Shown here: in pieces, positions 16,086-16,992 of the stretch
How the letters are laid out: each line of letters opens with the position of its first letter
How positions within the stretch are numbered: the stretch's first letter is position 1
Origin: Aureococcus anophagefferens
Lineage: Eukaryota; Sar; Pelagophyceae; Pelagomonadales; Pelagomonadaceae
Direction: 5' to 3'
Length of the DNA: 16,992 nt
Assembly (NCBI RefSeq): GCF_000186865.1
Contig: NW_008705561.1
Coordinates: forward strand, 2,781,054-2,798,045
The notes under the pieces: generated by a model
The model's input: only the letters and a program-made list of their open reading frames with translations
What the model was told of the DNA's origin: nothing
Databases searched by the model: none
Made by a program: the position numbers and the translations under genes

Positions 16086-16992
16086 ATGGTGGAGAGCGCC
16101 GGAGAAGCCGAGGCCGTCGCCCGCGACTACCTGCAGGTCATGGCCTGGTGGAACACGCTCGAGATCACGGACGCGACGTCGACGACGCGCTTCCGGACGC
16201 AGACCGACGAGGAGCGGCTCCAGGCGGCGCTCGCGCTCGTCGCCGCCTACCTGCGCGGCGGCGCGACGGCGACGCTCGTGCTGCCCGTGTCGCTGGGCCT
16301 CGACGACGACTGCTGGCGGCGCTTCGGCGACCTCGTCGGCGGCGCGGGCTGCGTCGTGCGCCGGCGCGAGGTCGACGCGCGCGCCGCGGGCGCCGCCGCG
16401 GCCGGCCGCCGCCGGCGCGCGTACGAGATGACCGTCGACGCGTCGGCCCAGGTGCGGCGCCAGTTCGCGACGGCCTGGAGGCTCTCGGCGCACGCCATGG
16501 CCGTCGCCAAGGCCCGGGCCGCGCCGAAGCGCGCGCGGCGCGCCGCGGGGGACGCCGCCGCCGGGCGGTCGCGGACGCCGAGCCCGCCGCCGGGCCCGCC
16601 GCCGCCGACGCGCGAGCCGCCGTCGCCCGAGCTCGGCACGGAGTCCCTGGCGCGGGACTCCGTCGACGTCGCCCGCTTCGACGTCGACGCGGAGCCGGCT
16701 CCCGCGGTGCCCGAGTCGCCCGCGCCGCCGCGGCCGCCGCGCGCCGCGTCGCCCGCGGAGGCCGCCGCGGCCGCGGGCGCCGTCGCGGCGCGCCTCGCCG
16801 CGCGCGCGGTCGCCGGCGGCCTGCGCCGCGCGAGGACGCGCGCCGCGGCGGCCCGCGCCGCCGAGCGGCGCCACCCGGCGCGCGTCGTCGCGGGCGCGGC
16901 CGCGGCGGCCGGCGAGCGCGGCGACGCGCGCGCGCCCTGGCTCGCGCGGCTCGCGGGCGCCGGCGCCGCCGCGGCGGTGCCGGAGACGCTCG
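16086..16992 (+). CDS. Unrecognised Ala/Arg/Pro-rich protein, 3' end outside window
   Basis: The ATG at 16086 opens a frame that runs without a stop to the right edge (302 codons). I do not recognise it. The first 150 residues look folded: ARDYLQVMAWWNTLEITDAT, RLQAALALVAAYL, TLVLPVSLGLDDDCWRRFGDLV and a basic RRRRAYEMTVD segment. After that it becomes low complexity: RSRTPSPPPGPPPP and further Pro-rich stretches that could bind SH3/WW modules, then long Ala/Arg-rich runs that may be helical. No membrane or catalytic motif is visible. It shares its upstream region with the CS-domain gene. High GC makes the Ala/Arg bias partly compositional, so coding status is better supported for the first half. 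Confidence 0.5.
   Translation, partial: MVESAGEAEAVARDYLQVMAWWNTLEITDATSTTRFRTQTDEERLQAALALVAAYLRGGATATLVLPVSLGLDDDCWRRFGDLVGGAGCVVRRREVDARAAGAAAAGRRRRAYEMTVDASAQVRRQFATAWRLSAHAMAVAKARAAPKRARRAAGDAAAGRSRTPSPPPGPPPPTREPPSPELGTESLARDSVDVARFDVDAEPAPAVPESPAPPRPPRAASPAEAAAAAGAVAARLAARAVAGGLRRARTRAAAARAAERRHPARVVAGAAAAAGERGDARAPWLARLAGAGAAAAVPETL

Noticed and set aside
1..16992. CRISPR array, prokaryotic defence operon, IS element, tRNA or rRNA
   Set aside because: No regularly spaced repeats, no co-directional clusters, no transposase or terminal repeats and no tRNA-like cloverleaf were seen; the genes are eukaryotic and alternate in strand.

Overview
The window looks like nuclear DNA of a very GC-rich, compact, intron-poor unicellular eukaryote. 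Several genes are unmistakably eukaryotic: the COPII subunit SEC23, an EEF1AKMT1-type lysine methyltransferase, a USP53/54-like deubiquitinase and a full-size ABCG transporter. There are no ribosome-binding sites, operons or tRNA/rRNA genes. Codons end overwhelmingly in G or C. The composition and gene mix would fit a stramenopile picoalga such as a pelagophyte (Aureococcus-like), but that assignment is inference and no search was run.

Layout, left to right: 3' part of a USP-type deubiquitinase (+); ankyrin-repeat protein (-); EEF1AKMT1-type methyltransferase (+); PqiA-like membrane protein (-); SEC23 (+); a Cys-rich protein with dimeric alpha/beta-barrel-like units (-); an unrecognised 528-residue protein (+); a 1078-residue ABCG transporter with ruined ATPase motifs (-); an unrecognised 190-residue protein of lower GC (+); a CS (NudC/p23-like) domain gene with a likely intron (-); and the 5' part of an unrecognised Ala/Arg/Pro-rich protein (+). 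The eleven genes alternate strand without exception. Every gap is therefore either a divergent shared promoter (about 87-336 bp between start codons) or a convergent 3' junction (9-194 bp between stop codons).

The genes do not form one pathway. SEC23 belongs to ER-to-Golgi transport, the methyltransferase to translation-factor modification, the USP to ubiquitin removal and the CS protein probably to co-chaperone work. Ankyrin, PqiA-like and barrel-like proteins have no predictable partner here. I see no prokaryote-style defence or mobile system. The observations most worth a second look are the ATPase-dead ABCG protein, the CS domain divided between two reading frames beside a duplicated splice donor, the strict strand alternation, and the start-region duplication that creates a tiny upstream ORF before the 528-residue gene.

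Limits: all families are assigned by eye from motifs. Because stop codons are rare at this GC content, long open frames also occur antisense to real genes, so ORF length alone was not used as evidence. Starts were placed at ATG codons; frames that open only at GTG or TTG were treated as having an uncertain 5' end.
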